Source of the DNA: an uncultured Muribaculaceae bacterium
Lineage (GTDB): Bacteria > Bacteroidota > Bacteroidia > Bacteroidales > Muribaculaceae
NCBI GenBank assembly: GCA_910588065.1
Contig: CAJUPZ010000023.1
Coordinates: forward strand, 1 to 45,307
DNA length: 45,307 bases
Direction of reading: 5' to 3'
Notes under the pieces: generated by a model
Database searches by the model: none
The model's input: only the letters and a program-made list of their open reading frames with translations
What the model was told of the DNA's origin: nothing
Position numbers and translations under genes: made by a program
Shown: positions 1-7,590 of the stretch, piece by piece
How positions within the stretch are numbered: the first letter of the stretch is position 1
Layout: each line of letters opens with the position of its first letter

Positions 1-1
1 G

Positions 2-55
2 CACAAGGGGTCAAACAAACTTGGCCTCAGGGGGCATCCACGCTTGGGTTTTCCA
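2..55. repeat. 54-bp inverted repeat, left copy
   Basis: These 54 bases are the exact reverse complement of the last 54 bases of the window (45254-45307). The match stops abruptly on the inner side. At this end the repeat lies about 25 bp past the stop codon of the integrase gene at 80-1327; at the other end it interrupts the start of a second integrase. Both copies read outward into the same sequence, so the window seems to be bounded by a dispersed or invertible repeat. Because the copies are inverted and not direct, they do not indicate a circular molecule. Confidence 0.9.
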
Positions 56-79
56 GTTTTGTGCGATGAAAAGAAAAAT

Positions 80-1327
80 TCATTCGGCGGTAGAGTAATT
101 AACCGCACCAAGACTATTTATTGCCTGAACCATCAATCCGTCATTTGCTCGGGTGTATTTCTCTGTGTGCCGTAGGCTGCTGTGACCAAGCAACGTTGAC
201 ACCGTTTTGATGTTTGCTCCACCGTTCAGCAGATTCACTCCAAAACTATGACGTGCGCAATGCCAAGTAATATGTTTATCAATGCCAGCACGTTTTACCC
301 ATCGTTTGACCGCTTTGAGGCAAGCGGTGTGAGATGGCAGAGGGAAGATGATATTATCGCGTTCTTCTGCGGATGTTGGTTCGCCTACCAATGAAAGAAT
401 ATCATCGTTAAGAGGAATAATGACCCCACTTGCCGAGCTATGACCTTTGGTCTTGTTCTGCTCGAAAATAAGCAACTTGTTGGCATAGTCAATATTTCGG
501 AAAGTTATCGTACTCACATCGCACCAACGCAAGCCACAAAAGAGGCTAAAAAGAAATGCCCGTTGAATCACAGGATTCTCGTTGGCGTAATGGGTTGCCA
601 TAAGTCGTTTGATTTCATCAAGCGACAGCACTTCTTTTTTCAAAGTTTTTTCATCAATCCGTATTGTTATCCCGTCACATGGACTTTTGGGCAGTATGTC
701 TTTCTCAACAGCATAGTTCAGCACCTTTTTGAAGCGTTGATATATGGATTGAGGCCCCTCGCCTTTGCCGTGGGCTTGCAGATATTCCACAAAGGCAATC
801 ATCATTTCTTTTGTCAATTGCTGAGGCCGGATGATTTTGTCGTACATCGCATATCCGGGTGTTTCCTGAAGAAAGGCACGGAAACGGCGATGCGCTAACT
901 TAATCATTCGCTTATCTGCCTTTGTATAGTTTTCGATATATTCCTCAAAGAAAGAGTGAAAGTTGGCTATTCGCTCTTTCTTCAAGCGATAACCCTCACG
1001 GTCTTCGAGAAGCTGCTGCTCTCGCTCAAAGCGAATCTTTTCAGCAAGTGCAAGAGTGTTCTTGTTCTGGAGGCGTTCCTGCTGTGTGCGCGGAGCTATC
1101 CAGATGTAGAGGTTGAGATTTTCTTTTCGGCGGTCGTGCTTAATTTTATATTTTGGCTTACCAGCCATAGCCCCCGATGTGTAGTACACCGGATTGCCGT
1201 CCTCGTCAAGTACGGGAGTTTCAGTACGTCCGAGGTAAAATTCAAGATATAGGCTCGCACGCCCATCACTAAGCTTCGATTGTTGGAGCTTGGGGTTCTG
1301 TTTGTTCTTTGTCTTGAGATTTGCCAT
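80..1327 (-). CDS. Tyrosine-type site-specific integrase
   Basis: A 415-residue tyrosine recombinase of the Bacteroidales mobile-element integrase type. The N-terminal part (residues about 1-120) is an arm-binding-like domain, followed by a SAM-like core-binding domain (about 125-225) and the catalytic domain. The catalytic set is visible and complete: Arg in GLRWCD, the H-x-x-R box in HCARH, the His of LLGH and the nucleophilic Tyr in EKYTR near the C-terminus. The start is placed at the ATG beginning MANLK; a longer reading would run upstream across the start region. A TAACTTTG promoter element lies just upstream. Such enzymes integrate and excise conjugative or phage-like elements, or invert DNA. 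No other transfer or phage genes are present, so the element it belongs to must lie mostly outside the window to the left, or be degraded. It is the only recombinase here with all catalytic residues and so a candidate for acting on the inverted repeats in this window, although no sequence link shows that. Confidence 0.9.
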   Translation of the reverse strand: MANLKTKNKQNPKLQQSKLSDGRASLYLEFYLGRTETPVLDEDGNPVYYTSGAMAGKPKYKIKHDRRKENLNLYIWIAPRTQQERLQNKNTLALAEKIRFEREQQLLEDREGYRLKKERIANFHSFFEEYIENYTKADKRMIKLAHRRFRAFLQETPGYAMYDKIIRPQQLTKEMMIAFVEYLQAHGKGEGPQSIYQRFKKVLNYAVEKDILPKSPCDGITIRIDEKTLKKEVLSLDEIKRLMATHYANENPVIQRAFLFSLFCGLRWCDVSTITFRNIDYANKLLIFEQNKTKGHSSASGVIIPLNDDILSLVGEPTSAEERDNIIFPLPSHTACLKAVKRWVKRAGIDKHITWHCARHSFGVNLLNGGANIKTVSTLLGHSSLRHTEKYTRANDGLMVQAINSLGAVNYSTAE

Positions 1328-1348
1328 AGAGTAATTATTTCTTTGACA

Positions 1349-1356
1349 CAAAGTTA
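1349..1356 (-). promoter_or_regulatory. Promoter -7 element for the integrase
   Basis: On the minus strand this reads TAACTTTG, an exact match to the Bacteroidetes -7 consensus TAnnTTTG, about 20 bp before the integrase ATG. No good TTTG is seen at the -33 distance. Confidence 0.55.
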
Positions 1357-1417
1357 CCAATTCAGAAATAAATTGTAAATTTGCATTAAAGAGTCGTTAA
1401 CAGTTCTATAACAACCG

Positions 1418-1435
1418 AGGTGTACTAAAAGTGTA
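1418..1435. repeat. 18-bp direct repeat, copy 1 (possible integrase arm site)
   Basis: AGGTGTACTAAAAGTGTA occurs here and again exactly 200 bp further on, both upstream of the integrase start. The sequence is itself partly symmetric (GTAC..GTGTAC). Repeated short sites next to a tyrosine integrase gene are typical of arm-type binding sites; that role is inferred. Confidence 0.55.
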
Positions 1436-1570
1436 CTACTTGGCAAAAATAATAGAAAACAACACTAAATGGATAGAAATGGAATTGCACTTAATACGCT
1501 GATGTTCATTAGAATAAGTTCTAATGAGTTCTATCCGTTTTCTACCATATATCCCGGCTCCGGGTACTGA

Positions 1571-1610
1571 TAATGACTGTTAATCACTTGATTTTCAGTC
1601 ATTATTTTTT
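1571..1610 (+). terminator. Terminator-like hairpin with T tract
   Basis: TAATGACTG and CAGTCATTA form a 9-bp stem with a 16-nt loop, followed directly by eight T residues. It would work on the plus strand, but no plus-strand gene lies just upstream, so it may be a remnant or act on transcription entering from the left boundary. Confidence 0.35.
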
Positions 1611-1617
1611 TTGTTTA

Positions 1618-1635
1618 AGGTGTACTAAAAGTGTA
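1618..1635. repeat. 18-bp direct repeat, copy 2 (possible integrase arm site)
   Basis: This is identical to the copy at 1418-1435 and in the same orientation, exactly 200 bp away. Confidence 0.55.
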
Positions 1636-1696
1636 GTCTTACCATTTTTGTGCCCAAATTTCTCTTCTCAAAACCTCATTGTCTAAATTTTATTTG

Positions 1697-1704
1697 TATT
1701 TTTG
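1697..1704 (+). promoter_or_regulatory. Promoter -7 element for the barrel-like protein
   Basis: TATTTTTG matches the TAnnTTTG consensus exactly. A -33 TTTG at the right distance is not seen. Transcription from here gives a leader of roughly 180 nt before the gene at 1889. Confidence 0.45.
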
Positions 1705-1888
1705 CAGACGATGAGAAGAGTTTCATCGCAGCTTTTGAAAAGACAGGAGGCGTTATGCTTTTAAGAGGCTATCAGTGATGTTCTAAGATTGGACAAGGTG
1801 TCGTAGGCTCATGTTTTTTCCACTCAGGCCTTGTCGTGGTATGTGCATCCGGTTCCATGATCAGGCCTTTAATTGATTTATTATTTCC

Positions 1889-2794
1889 ATGGTTATGCGC
1901 CTCCACCTGATCCCCGTTCTTTTGTTAGCCCTTATGTCGAGTATTCATAGCCCGGCGCAAGATTCGCGTGATGTTCCCACTGATACCTACGGAATGGTGA
2001 AAACAAATATCAGGGTTGCATATGACTACACCAACGCACCCATATCCAATCATTTTAATGCCAGGGTGTCATACGAGTTTTTCAAAAACAGGAAATTCAC
2101 GCTTACTGCAAACGCAAACTATAACTCCCTTCAAGCAGATTTTTCAACACATAACCTTGATGTTGGATATGACCCGCAGCAAATGGGCATGAATAAGACG
2201 CATCTGTATGGCCAGTTTGGCGTTTCTGCGTCATTTCGGAGCCGGCTTTTCGGAGTCCCGTTCATGGCGTTCGGCTCAGTATCGACCGATTGGGGCGACA
2301 AGCGCTTTCAGCGTGTAGCCGGTATCGGAATGGGTATGTTTATGCTGAGAGCCAATAGAAACACTCAATTCGGTATAGGCCCACTCGTATTGATTAACTC
2401 CACCACTAAAGTTCCTGCATTTATTGTGTTTATATACCGTCACCGTTTCAATGACTACCTTGCTCTCAATCTGTATGGAGGTATGTTCGGACTCGATTAT
2501 ACTCCTGCAAAATCAGATTTGATAACCATAGGTGGCGACATTGATGTGAGGTCATTTTACTTTCAGCCACACCACGCTGATTTGCCCGGACGGTGCCGGT
2601 ACACAAACACCAATTTCCGTCCCGGGGTAAAATATAAGCGCAGGCTTGCCGATAATTTCTATGGCGAAATTCAAGGTGGCGTGATACTTAAAATGTCAAG
2701 CCGTGTTACAGGAGTGTTGGGCACCAAAAGATATTTAGAGATTCCAATGCCAACACGCCCATTCATACAGATTGCAGTCAATTATGCATTATAA
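1889..2794 (+). CDS. Putative outer-membrane beta-barrel protein
   Basis: A 301-residue secreted protein. Residues 1-23 form a signal peptide ending near SPAQD. The rest is an alternation of short amphipathic, aromatic-rich stretches (for example FTLTANANYNSL, LALNLYGGMFGLDY, FIQIAVNYAL at the C-terminus) typical of an outer-membrane barrel. The overall look resembles the DUF6268-type proteins of Bacteroidetes, but that is a family-level impression only. No enzyme motif is visible. A second in-frame ATG (codon 3) could be the true start. The gene appears to be transcribed alone: its own promoter lies upstream and a 328-bp gap follows. Confidence 0.6.
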   Translation: MVMRLHLIPVLLLALMSSIHSPAQDSRDVPTDTYGMVKTNIRVAYDYTNAPISNHFNARVSYEFFKNRKFTLTANANYNSLQADFSTHNLDVGYDPQQMGMNKTHLYGQFGVSASFRSRLFGVPFMAFGSVSTDWGDKRFQRVAGIGMGMFMLRANRNTQFGIGPLVLINSTTKVPAFIVFIYRHRFNDYLALNLYGGMFGLDYTPAKSDLITIGGDIDVRSFYFQPHHADLPGRCRYTNTNFRPGVKYKRRLADNFYGEIQGGVILKMSSRVTGVLGTKRYLEIPMPTRPFIQIAVNYAL

Positions 2795-3122
2795 GCGGCT
2801 CTCGTAAATTGTTTTAGCTCATCGCTTTGATTTTCGACAGCTCACGCTTCGCAGACCAACCGATCAACAGTTGCGCCTCGGCTCTAAACCGCCGGAACTC
2901 CCTGACGCTTATCTTGAAACTGTTGAGGCCGTACTGTTTTCTAATTGCACCGAATTCGGTACAATTAAAATCCGGATTGTAAAGACTTTCCCAAATTTGT
3001 TTTTTGTGTACGGGGGTCTGAGATATTTGATTAACTTTGCACGGCAAAGGCCGGCGCATCGCTTCACTGCAGCGCAGGCCGGCTTGCGTAGTCCCAAAAC
3101 TATTCATTTAAATTGATTTATC
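2795..3122. other. Intergenic region with a doubtful small reading frame
   Basis: This 328-bp gap holds a 97-codon minus-strand open frame (2814-3107) with a plausible but unplaced amino-acid composition. It has no ribosome-binding context or promoter, and it overlaps the promoter of the next gene, so I do not call it a gene. It may be a piece of a dispersed repeat. The right third contains a TAACTTTG promoter element and, just after it, an imperfect GC-rich hairpin (about 3049-3084, GCCGG pairing with CCGGC) that would sit in the 5' leader of the thioredoxin gene. Confidence 0.4.
3032..3039 (+). promoter_or_regulatory. Promoter -7 element for the TlpA-like gene
   Basis: TAACTTTG fits TAnnTTTG exactly and lies about 84 bp before the ATG of the thioredoxin-like gene. 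A GC-rich hairpin follows in the leader. Confidence 0.5.
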
Positions 3123-4217
3123 ATGAAAACGGTATTAGGCATTATTGCCGCAGCAATTTTTTGCAATGTGTGCATGGCTCGCGGAGAAGAGTTTGTCACC
3201 CGGTTCGAGATTGAGGGCATGCCGGATTCCACCGCTATACTTGCCAGAATTCACGACGGAGCGAATTACGGTGAGATGAGGTTTGACACCATATACATTT
3301 TCAATGGTCAGGCTGAGCTCCATGATGTCAGCAGAGTCGATGATCCGGTGAGAATGTATGTTTTTACACCGTCAGGCTCGATAATGACTTATGTGAAAAA
3401 CGGGTGTACGGAGCGCATTTCCGGCAAAACATCCGATATTTACACAGCTTCCCTTAAATATGAGGGGGCACCCTGGAGCAATGATATGATGATTTTTAAC
3501 CGGGAGGTTGAGCATCTCAACAATAGAGCCTCCGGTATTGCGCGGCGGTATCAGTCGTTGAGCGATGATGAAAAGAAAGAGTTATCAGCATTGGATGCCC
3601 GGATAGATTCTCTACGGAATGCCTACTACAGAAATTATCCCAATTCATGGCACACTTTATCTCAACTGCAATTCCAAATGATGGATATGCCAAAGGATAG
3701 TGTGCAAAGATTCTATGATGCCTTGAAAGCAGAGCAGAAACATAGCCGTTACGGTGTTGCGATGGCGCGATACCTTTCAACACGCACTATCGAAGTGGGA
3801 GATAGCCTGAGCAGCTTCAATATAACTGCCCTTGACCAGTTTGGAAACCGGATAAACCTGATGGAGATTGAGGAGCCTTATATTCTTCTCGATTTCTCGA
3901 GCTGTTACTGCGGCCCATGCATTGCGGCGGCCAAGGAGATACATAGCATCAAAGAGAAGTATGCCGGCAAGATTGCCTTCATAAATTACTCTTGTGATGA
4001 CACAGAGCAAACCTGGCGGCTGGCACTGAAAAGAGATGACATCAGCTGGCCCTCCATCTATGACGGTGAGGGGTCGGGCGGCTCGGTATGTTTGAAATAC
4101 AGAGTTAACAGTTACCCGACATTTTTCCTGTTCGGCCCGGGGCGCACTCTCATATGGCGGCAGGAGGGGTATGGCCACGGTATGCTTGACGCCTACCTCA
4201 GCGGGGTTGTGAAATAG
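3123..4217 (+). CDS. TlpA-like thioredoxin with N-terminal DUF4369-type domain
   Basis: A 364-residue exported thiol-disulfide protein. Residues 1-19 are a signal peptide. Residues about 23-110 look like the beta-rich DUF4369 domain (substrate or metabolite-like wording such as EIEGMPDSTAILARI), residues about 120-215 are a helical linker, and residues about 222-364 form an AhpC/TSA-Redoxin-type thioredoxin fold. The redox motif is CGPC at 263-266, preceded by Cys-Tyr where Trp is usual, so the local sequence is CYCGPC with an extra cysteine. A Ser-Tyr-Pro near residue 332 supplies the cis-proline loop. Proteins of this kind act in the periplasm, usually as membrane-attached disulfide reductases; here the N-terminus lacks a clear lipobox. 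The gene is convergent with the GH2 gene, with only two bases between stop codons. The exact partner is unknown. Confidence 0.85.
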   Translation: MKTVLGIIAAAIFCNVCMARGEEFVTRFEIEGMPDSTAILARIHDGANYGEMRFDTIYIFNGQAELHDVSRVDDPVRMYVFTPSGSIMTYVKNGCTERISGKTSDIYTASLKYEGAPWSNDMMIFNREVEHLNNRASGIARRYQSLSDDEKKELSALDARIDSLRNAYYRNYPNSWHTLSQLQFQMMDMPKDSVQRFYDALKAEQKHSRYGVAMARYLSTRTIEVGDSLSSFNITALDQFGNRINLMEIEEPYILLDFSSCYCGPCIAAAKEIHSIKEKYAGKIAFINYSCDDTEQTWRLALKRDDISWPSIYDGEGSGGSVCLKYRVNSYPTFFLFGPGRTLIWRQEGYGHGMLDAYLSGVVK

Positions 4218-4219
4218 GG

Positions 4220-6868
4220 CTATTCGAAGTCTTTTTGCTGCTGCTCCACCTCTTTGAGGCGGGCGTTGCTGTCTGTCTTCCTGGTTTGCCCCGGAGCTGA
4301 CAGCGGTTCTGCCTCCCGGGTGGTGGCTGCCGTTCGCTGCAGCTCGATGGGGTTGGCAATCATGGGATGGTCGGCAGCAGTGACCGGAATCTCTATCTCG
4401 GCAGACACCGGTGTGTAGATTCCCCGGATGGCAACCGAGGCTTTGACCTTGATGGTGCCGGGTGTTGTGGCTGCCTGTACAAGCACCGGAGCCGTGCCCC
4501 ATTCGGTGCGGCGGGGGTTGGTGAATGTGGCTTTGTCGGCGAGGAGGTGTCCCGGGCCTTCGATGTCAAAGAGTATGTCGTAGTTCTCGAGCCTCCGTAT
4601 GCGGCCGGCCTCATCGGCCACGGCGGCTATTACAGTCACAATGTCCGAGCCGTCGGCTTTCAGGCTGAGTGAATCCGAGTCAGCCCAGAGCAGCAGCCTG
4701 GCGGGGCGTCTTGCCGGCATCACTTTATGGGTGGCAACAACCTTGCCCTCCACAAGCCCTTCGGCAAGCAGATATGAGTCATCGCGGTGGCCGGAGCGGT
4801 CAAGAGCCTTGTCGTGCATCACATCCCACACATTTTCAAATACAATCGGCGGGGCGGGCATGCCGTCGGTGCGCGGGTTGGTATAGGTGAGGGTGTCGCC
4901 TCCGGCGCAGTTGATAAGGCGCACCTCATCGCAGTTGCTGTACACAGTCACATCTCTTGGTGAGAAGGGGGTCATCGCATGGGCGATATACACCATCGGG
5001 CCGCTGCCGGCAATCAGGTCGGGGTTGATTGCCGCCGGACGCTGGGCTTCAAACAGATGGTATGAGAGTTTCGGCTGACGAAACGCGTCCATTATGCCTC
5101 CGTAGAAGGGGAGCGGATGGTAGCCACGCTGGTGGTCGAATGAATGCCACAGACACCCGCCGACATGCTGCGGCGACTGGCGGTAGAGTATGTCGTAGCT
5201 CGTGTGGCCGTTGTAATTGTCGGGGTTGGCGTAGCCCTTTGCCTGCACAAGCATCGGGTATTCACCCCATCCGCGGCCAACGCGGCTTGGCGAGTTGTGT
5301 GAGTTCCAGTCATCAACATTGTCGCCCCACTCGCGGGTGAAATATGTGATTTTCGGGTCGGGGTTGTCGCCGACGGCGTTGGGATGCTCAAATAGTATCG
5401 GGAAGTGCTCGTGGCCTTTGGCGGCGGCATCGCTCGCGCAGTAGCAGTAAGGGTAGGGGTACTCCTGATGCACTATCTCCACAACATCTTTTGCAAAGGT
5501 CTCCGGATACCAGGTTTCGTTGAGAATCGGTTCCCACATCCACACCGACGGGTGGTTGCGGTCGCGGCGCACAATGTTGCGGATGTCGCTGTACACCCTT
5601 TGGCCGAATATCGGGTCGTTGTTCCAGAACTGCCATCCGGGAGTGTTGACAATCACCAGCAGTCCGAGCTCGTCGCAGGCATCCATGAATGCGGGGTCCT
5701 GGGGGTAGTGCGCGTTGCGTATCACTTTCAGTCCTGCCTGACGCAATTTCCTCGCATCGCGCCAGTGAAGGCTGTTTGGCAGAGCGTTGCCTATCACTGC
5801 AAAGTCCTGGTGGCGGTTGGCTCCTATCAGTGGCTCGCCGTAGGGCTTGCCGTTGAGATAAAAGCCGTCTTTGCCTTTGAATTCAAAGCTGCGTATGCCT
5901 ATTCGGCGGCTGTAGCCGTCAACAGTGTTGCCGTTGCGGTCTTTGACATAGACGTTGAGATTGTACAGATAGGGATGTTCGGGGCTCCATAGCTCCGGCT
6001 TGGCCACCTCCATGCCGCGGCTCACGCTGCGTGCCCTGCCGGGGCGCAGGCTCAGGGGTGATTGCGCCGAGGCCACCACGCGGCCTGCTTTGTCGGTGAG
6101 CTGCCATTCGGCGTATCCGTTGAAAGGAAGCGACGAGGAGTTGCGCACATGGAGCTTCACTCCCACATCGGCTTTCTGTTCGGATACTTTGCCGAAGTGA
6201 ACGAACAGGCCACCGTCAGCAGTCAGATTCTCGAAATTGGGGTCGGTGATATGGACATCGTTGTGGCTCACCAGCCAGCAGTCGCGGTAAATTCCGCCGC
6301 AGTAGGTGAAATCGAGCATATCCTGCGGCTTGCCGGGCGGGTATGAGGGGTCGTCGCTGTTGTCGGTCATCACAGCGAGTATATTTTCCGAGCCGAATTT
6401 GAGTTTATCGGTAATATTCGCTATAACAGGTAGATATCCGCCGAAATGCTCGGCAATCAGCTCGCCGTTGAGCCACACTTTCGATTTGCCCATGATAGCC
6501 TCGAAGTGGATAAACAGCTCTTTGCCCTTCAGCGAATCGGCCGGAGTGAAGTGCTTGCGATACCATGACTCACCCTGATAATTGATGCAGCCGCTGGCCT
6601 CTGTCGGCAGCAGCTCAAGGCCGTGGGGCAGGGATACCGAGCTCCATCCGCTGTCGTCAAACTCCACAGCCTCGGCTCCCGGTGCGCTCCCCTTGAAAAA
6701 TCTCCATGCCGGGTTCATGCTGCTGACAGTGCGTCCTGTGCCGGGCAGTTCGTAAAAACCTGCGGTTGAAAACCGTGGCGAATGGTCGGCGTGCAAAGTG
6801 TTGGCACTCAGTAGTATACATGTCACGATAAAAAGTCGGAGCAAAATGGATGAGGGGCGGATATGCAT
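4220..6868 (-). CDS. Secreted glycoside hydrolase family 2 protein (beta-galactosidase-like)
   Basis: An 882-residue exported GH2 enzyme. The start is set at the ATG beginning MHIRPSS, which gives a clean signal peptide (cleavage near residue 26). Domain order: jelly-roll sugar-binding domain (about 45-205, with WYRKHF and VWLNGE), immunoglobulin-like domain (about 225-325), TIM barrel (about 330-605), then two C-terminal beta domains including a DUF4982-like segment. The catalytic acid/base is Glu451 in LNETW; the likely nucleophile is Glu513 in TREWGD. RNAHYPQDP (about 384-392) is the usual GH2 barrel signature. Such enzymes release terminal beta-linked galactose, glucuronate or related sugars; the actual substrate cannot be read from the sequence. 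It is a lone gene with a perfect promoter and no SusC/SusD pair nearby, so it is not part of a classical polysaccharide utilization locus. The tail is Gln/Glu/Lys-rich. Confidence 0.9.
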   Translation of the reverse strand: MHIRPSSILLRLFIVTCILLSANTLHADHSPRFSTAGFYELPGTGRTVSSMNPAWRFFKGSAPGAEAVEFDDSGWSSVSLPHGLELLPTEASGCINYQGESWYRKHFTPADSLKGKELFIHFEAIMGKSKVWLNGELIAEHFGGYLPVIANITDKLKFGSENILAVMTDNSDDPSYPPGKPQDMLDFTYCGGIYRDCWLVSHNDVHITDPNFENLTADGGLFVHFGKVSEQKADVGVKLHVRNSSSLPFNGYAEWQLTDKAGRVVASAQSPLSLRPGRARSVSRGMEVAKPELWSPEHPYLYNLNVYVKDRNGNTVDGYSRRIGIRSFEFKGKDGFYLNGKPYGEPLIGANRHQDFAVIGNALPNSLHWRDARKLRQAGLKVIRNAHYPQDPAFMDACDELGLLVIVNTPGWQFWNNDPIFGQRVYSDIRNIVRRDRNHPSVWMWEPILNETWYPETFAKDVVEIVHQEYPYPYCYCASDAAAKGHEHFPILFEHPNAVGDNPDPKITYFTREWGDNVDDWNSHNSPSRVGRGWGEYPMLVQAKGYANPDNYNGHTSYDILYRQSPQHVGGCLWHSFDHQRGYHPLPFYGGIMDAFRQPKLSYHLFEAQRPAAINPDLIAGSGPMVYIAHAMTPFSPRDVTVYSNCDEVRLINCAGGDTLTYTNPRTDGMPAPPIVFENVWDVMHDKALDRSGHRDDSYLLAEGLVEGKVVATHKVMPARRPARLLLWADSDSLSLKADGSDIVTVIAAVADEAGRIRRLENYDILFDIEGPGHLLADKATFTNPRRTEWGTAPVLVQAATTPGTIKVKASVAIRGIYTPVSAEIEIPVTAADHPMIANPIELQRTAATTREAEPLSAPGQTRKTDSNARLKEVEQQQKDFE

Positions 6869-6909
6869 GATGATAATGGGGTTATACAGTTTTCGTTTAC
6901 TACTAAACA

Positions 6910-6941
6910 CAAAAGTACACAAAAAACCAGTATACCCCAAA
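6910..6941 (-). promoter_or_regulatory. Promoter of the GH2 gene
   Basis: On the minus strand: TTTG (6941-6938), a 20-bp spacer, then TACTTTTG (6917-6910). Both elements match the Bacteroidetes consensus exactly, about 42 bp before the ATG. Confidence 0.8.
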
Positions 6942-7068
6942 CGTTTATCCGGGTTGTAGTTTTAACACAGTACTGTTTGTGAAGACGTATTATGTTGTAA
7001 ATCAGAGGTTTGTGATTTTAACATTTACGAGTGTGACAATTAACACAAGAAGCACCGGCATTGTGGCG

Positions 7069-7076
7069 TAACTTTG
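7069..7076 (+). promoter_or_regulatory. Promoter -7 element for the DUF6291-like gene
   Basis: TAACTTTG matches TAnnTTTG, 25 bp before the ATG at 7102. The -33 region has only ACAA, so the promoter is incomplete. Confidence 0.45.
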
Positions 7077-7101
7077 CCGAAAACTTAATTATGTTCGGAT
7101 T

Positions 7102-7590
7102 ATGAAAAACATTACAATCAAAGCCAAATGGATTGAAATTCTGTCAAAATACCCCGTAAGTCTGAAGGGCGAAGTGTACAGCGCGGTTGTACAGTATCTT
7201 TCAACAGGCACGGTGCCGGAACTGAGCGCATCTGCCGATGTGGCTTTCAGTTTTATCCGCTACGAAATTGATACACGCAAAAAAGCCAAATCCACCACAG
7301 AGCCCTCAAAACCCGCCACTCCCACCGAATCCGTTGAATCCCCTAAGACCCCTACCGACCCTAAGGCCCTTAAAGACCTCACGGCCCCTACTCCCACAGA
7401 AGCACCGGCTACAGCTGAAGTCTACACTCCTAAACAGCGACAATGGATTGCCGGACTCACAACAAGCATCTCCCGCGCACGCAGTGCCGGGGTGCCTCCT
7501 TGCTGCGCGGTAGTAAAGGCGCGTCCCCGCTCTCCCCGCTCATCGCCCTATGTCGGCGGCGAAGCATATGCGGTGGCTCTCGAGCGCTGA
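7102..7590 (+). CDS. DUF6291-like protein of unknown function
   Basis: A 162-residue cytoplasmic protein. Residues 1-62 resemble the DUF6291 pattern: a helix with Trp, then a Tyr-rich segment, a TGTVPEL turn and an AFSFIRYEIDT helix. That family is common in phages and integrated elements, where it accompanies replication genes. Residues about 63-120 are a low-complexity Pro/Thr/Lys/Ala linker. The last 30 residues are Arg/Ser-rich and overlap the 3' end of the convergent oxidoreductase gene by 51 bp, which suggests the C-terminus is recently altered or read past its original end. No phage genes adjoin it, so it may be a stranded fragment of an element. It has its own promoter. Confidence 0.6.
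   Translation: MKNITIKAKWIEILSKYPVSLKGEVYSAVVQYLSTGTVPELSASADVAFSFIRYEIDTRKKAKSTTEPSKPATPTESVESPKTPTDPKALKDLTAPTPTEAPATAEVYTPKQRQWIAGLTTSISRARSAGVPPCCAVVKARPRSPRSSPYVGGEAYAVALER

Larger units (their letters stand above)
1328..1888. other. Intergenic region between integrase and barrel gene
   Basis: There is no convincing gene in these 561 bases. They hold the integrase promoter, two direct copies of an 18-bp sequence (1418 and 1618), an 8-bp inverted repeat around 1507-1526 (CATTAGAA, 4-nt loop, TTCTAATG), a terminator-like hairpin at 1571-1610, and a TATTTTTG promoter element at 1697-1704 for the next gene. The long leader after that promoter (about 180 nt) contains inverted segments (GACAAGG and CCTTGTC) that could form RNA structure. 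This is the sort of layout seen beside integrases that use arm and core sites, but no attachment core can be assigned. Confidence 0.5.

Noticed and set aside
440..1252. Plus-strand open frames across the integrase gene
   Set aside because: They are antisense shadows of a clear integrase reading frame with all catalytic motifs.
1552..1572. CCCGGCTCCGGGTA as a tRNA 3' end or attachment site
   Set aside because: No T-arm or other tRNA parts precede it and no second copy is seen. A short palindrome is an equally good explanation.
2814..3107. 97-codon minus-strand open frame in the gap before the TlpA-like gene
   Set aside because: No promoter or ribosome-binding context, overlaps the promoter of the next gene, and the opposite strand is also open over most of it. 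It is more likely repeat-derived or chance.
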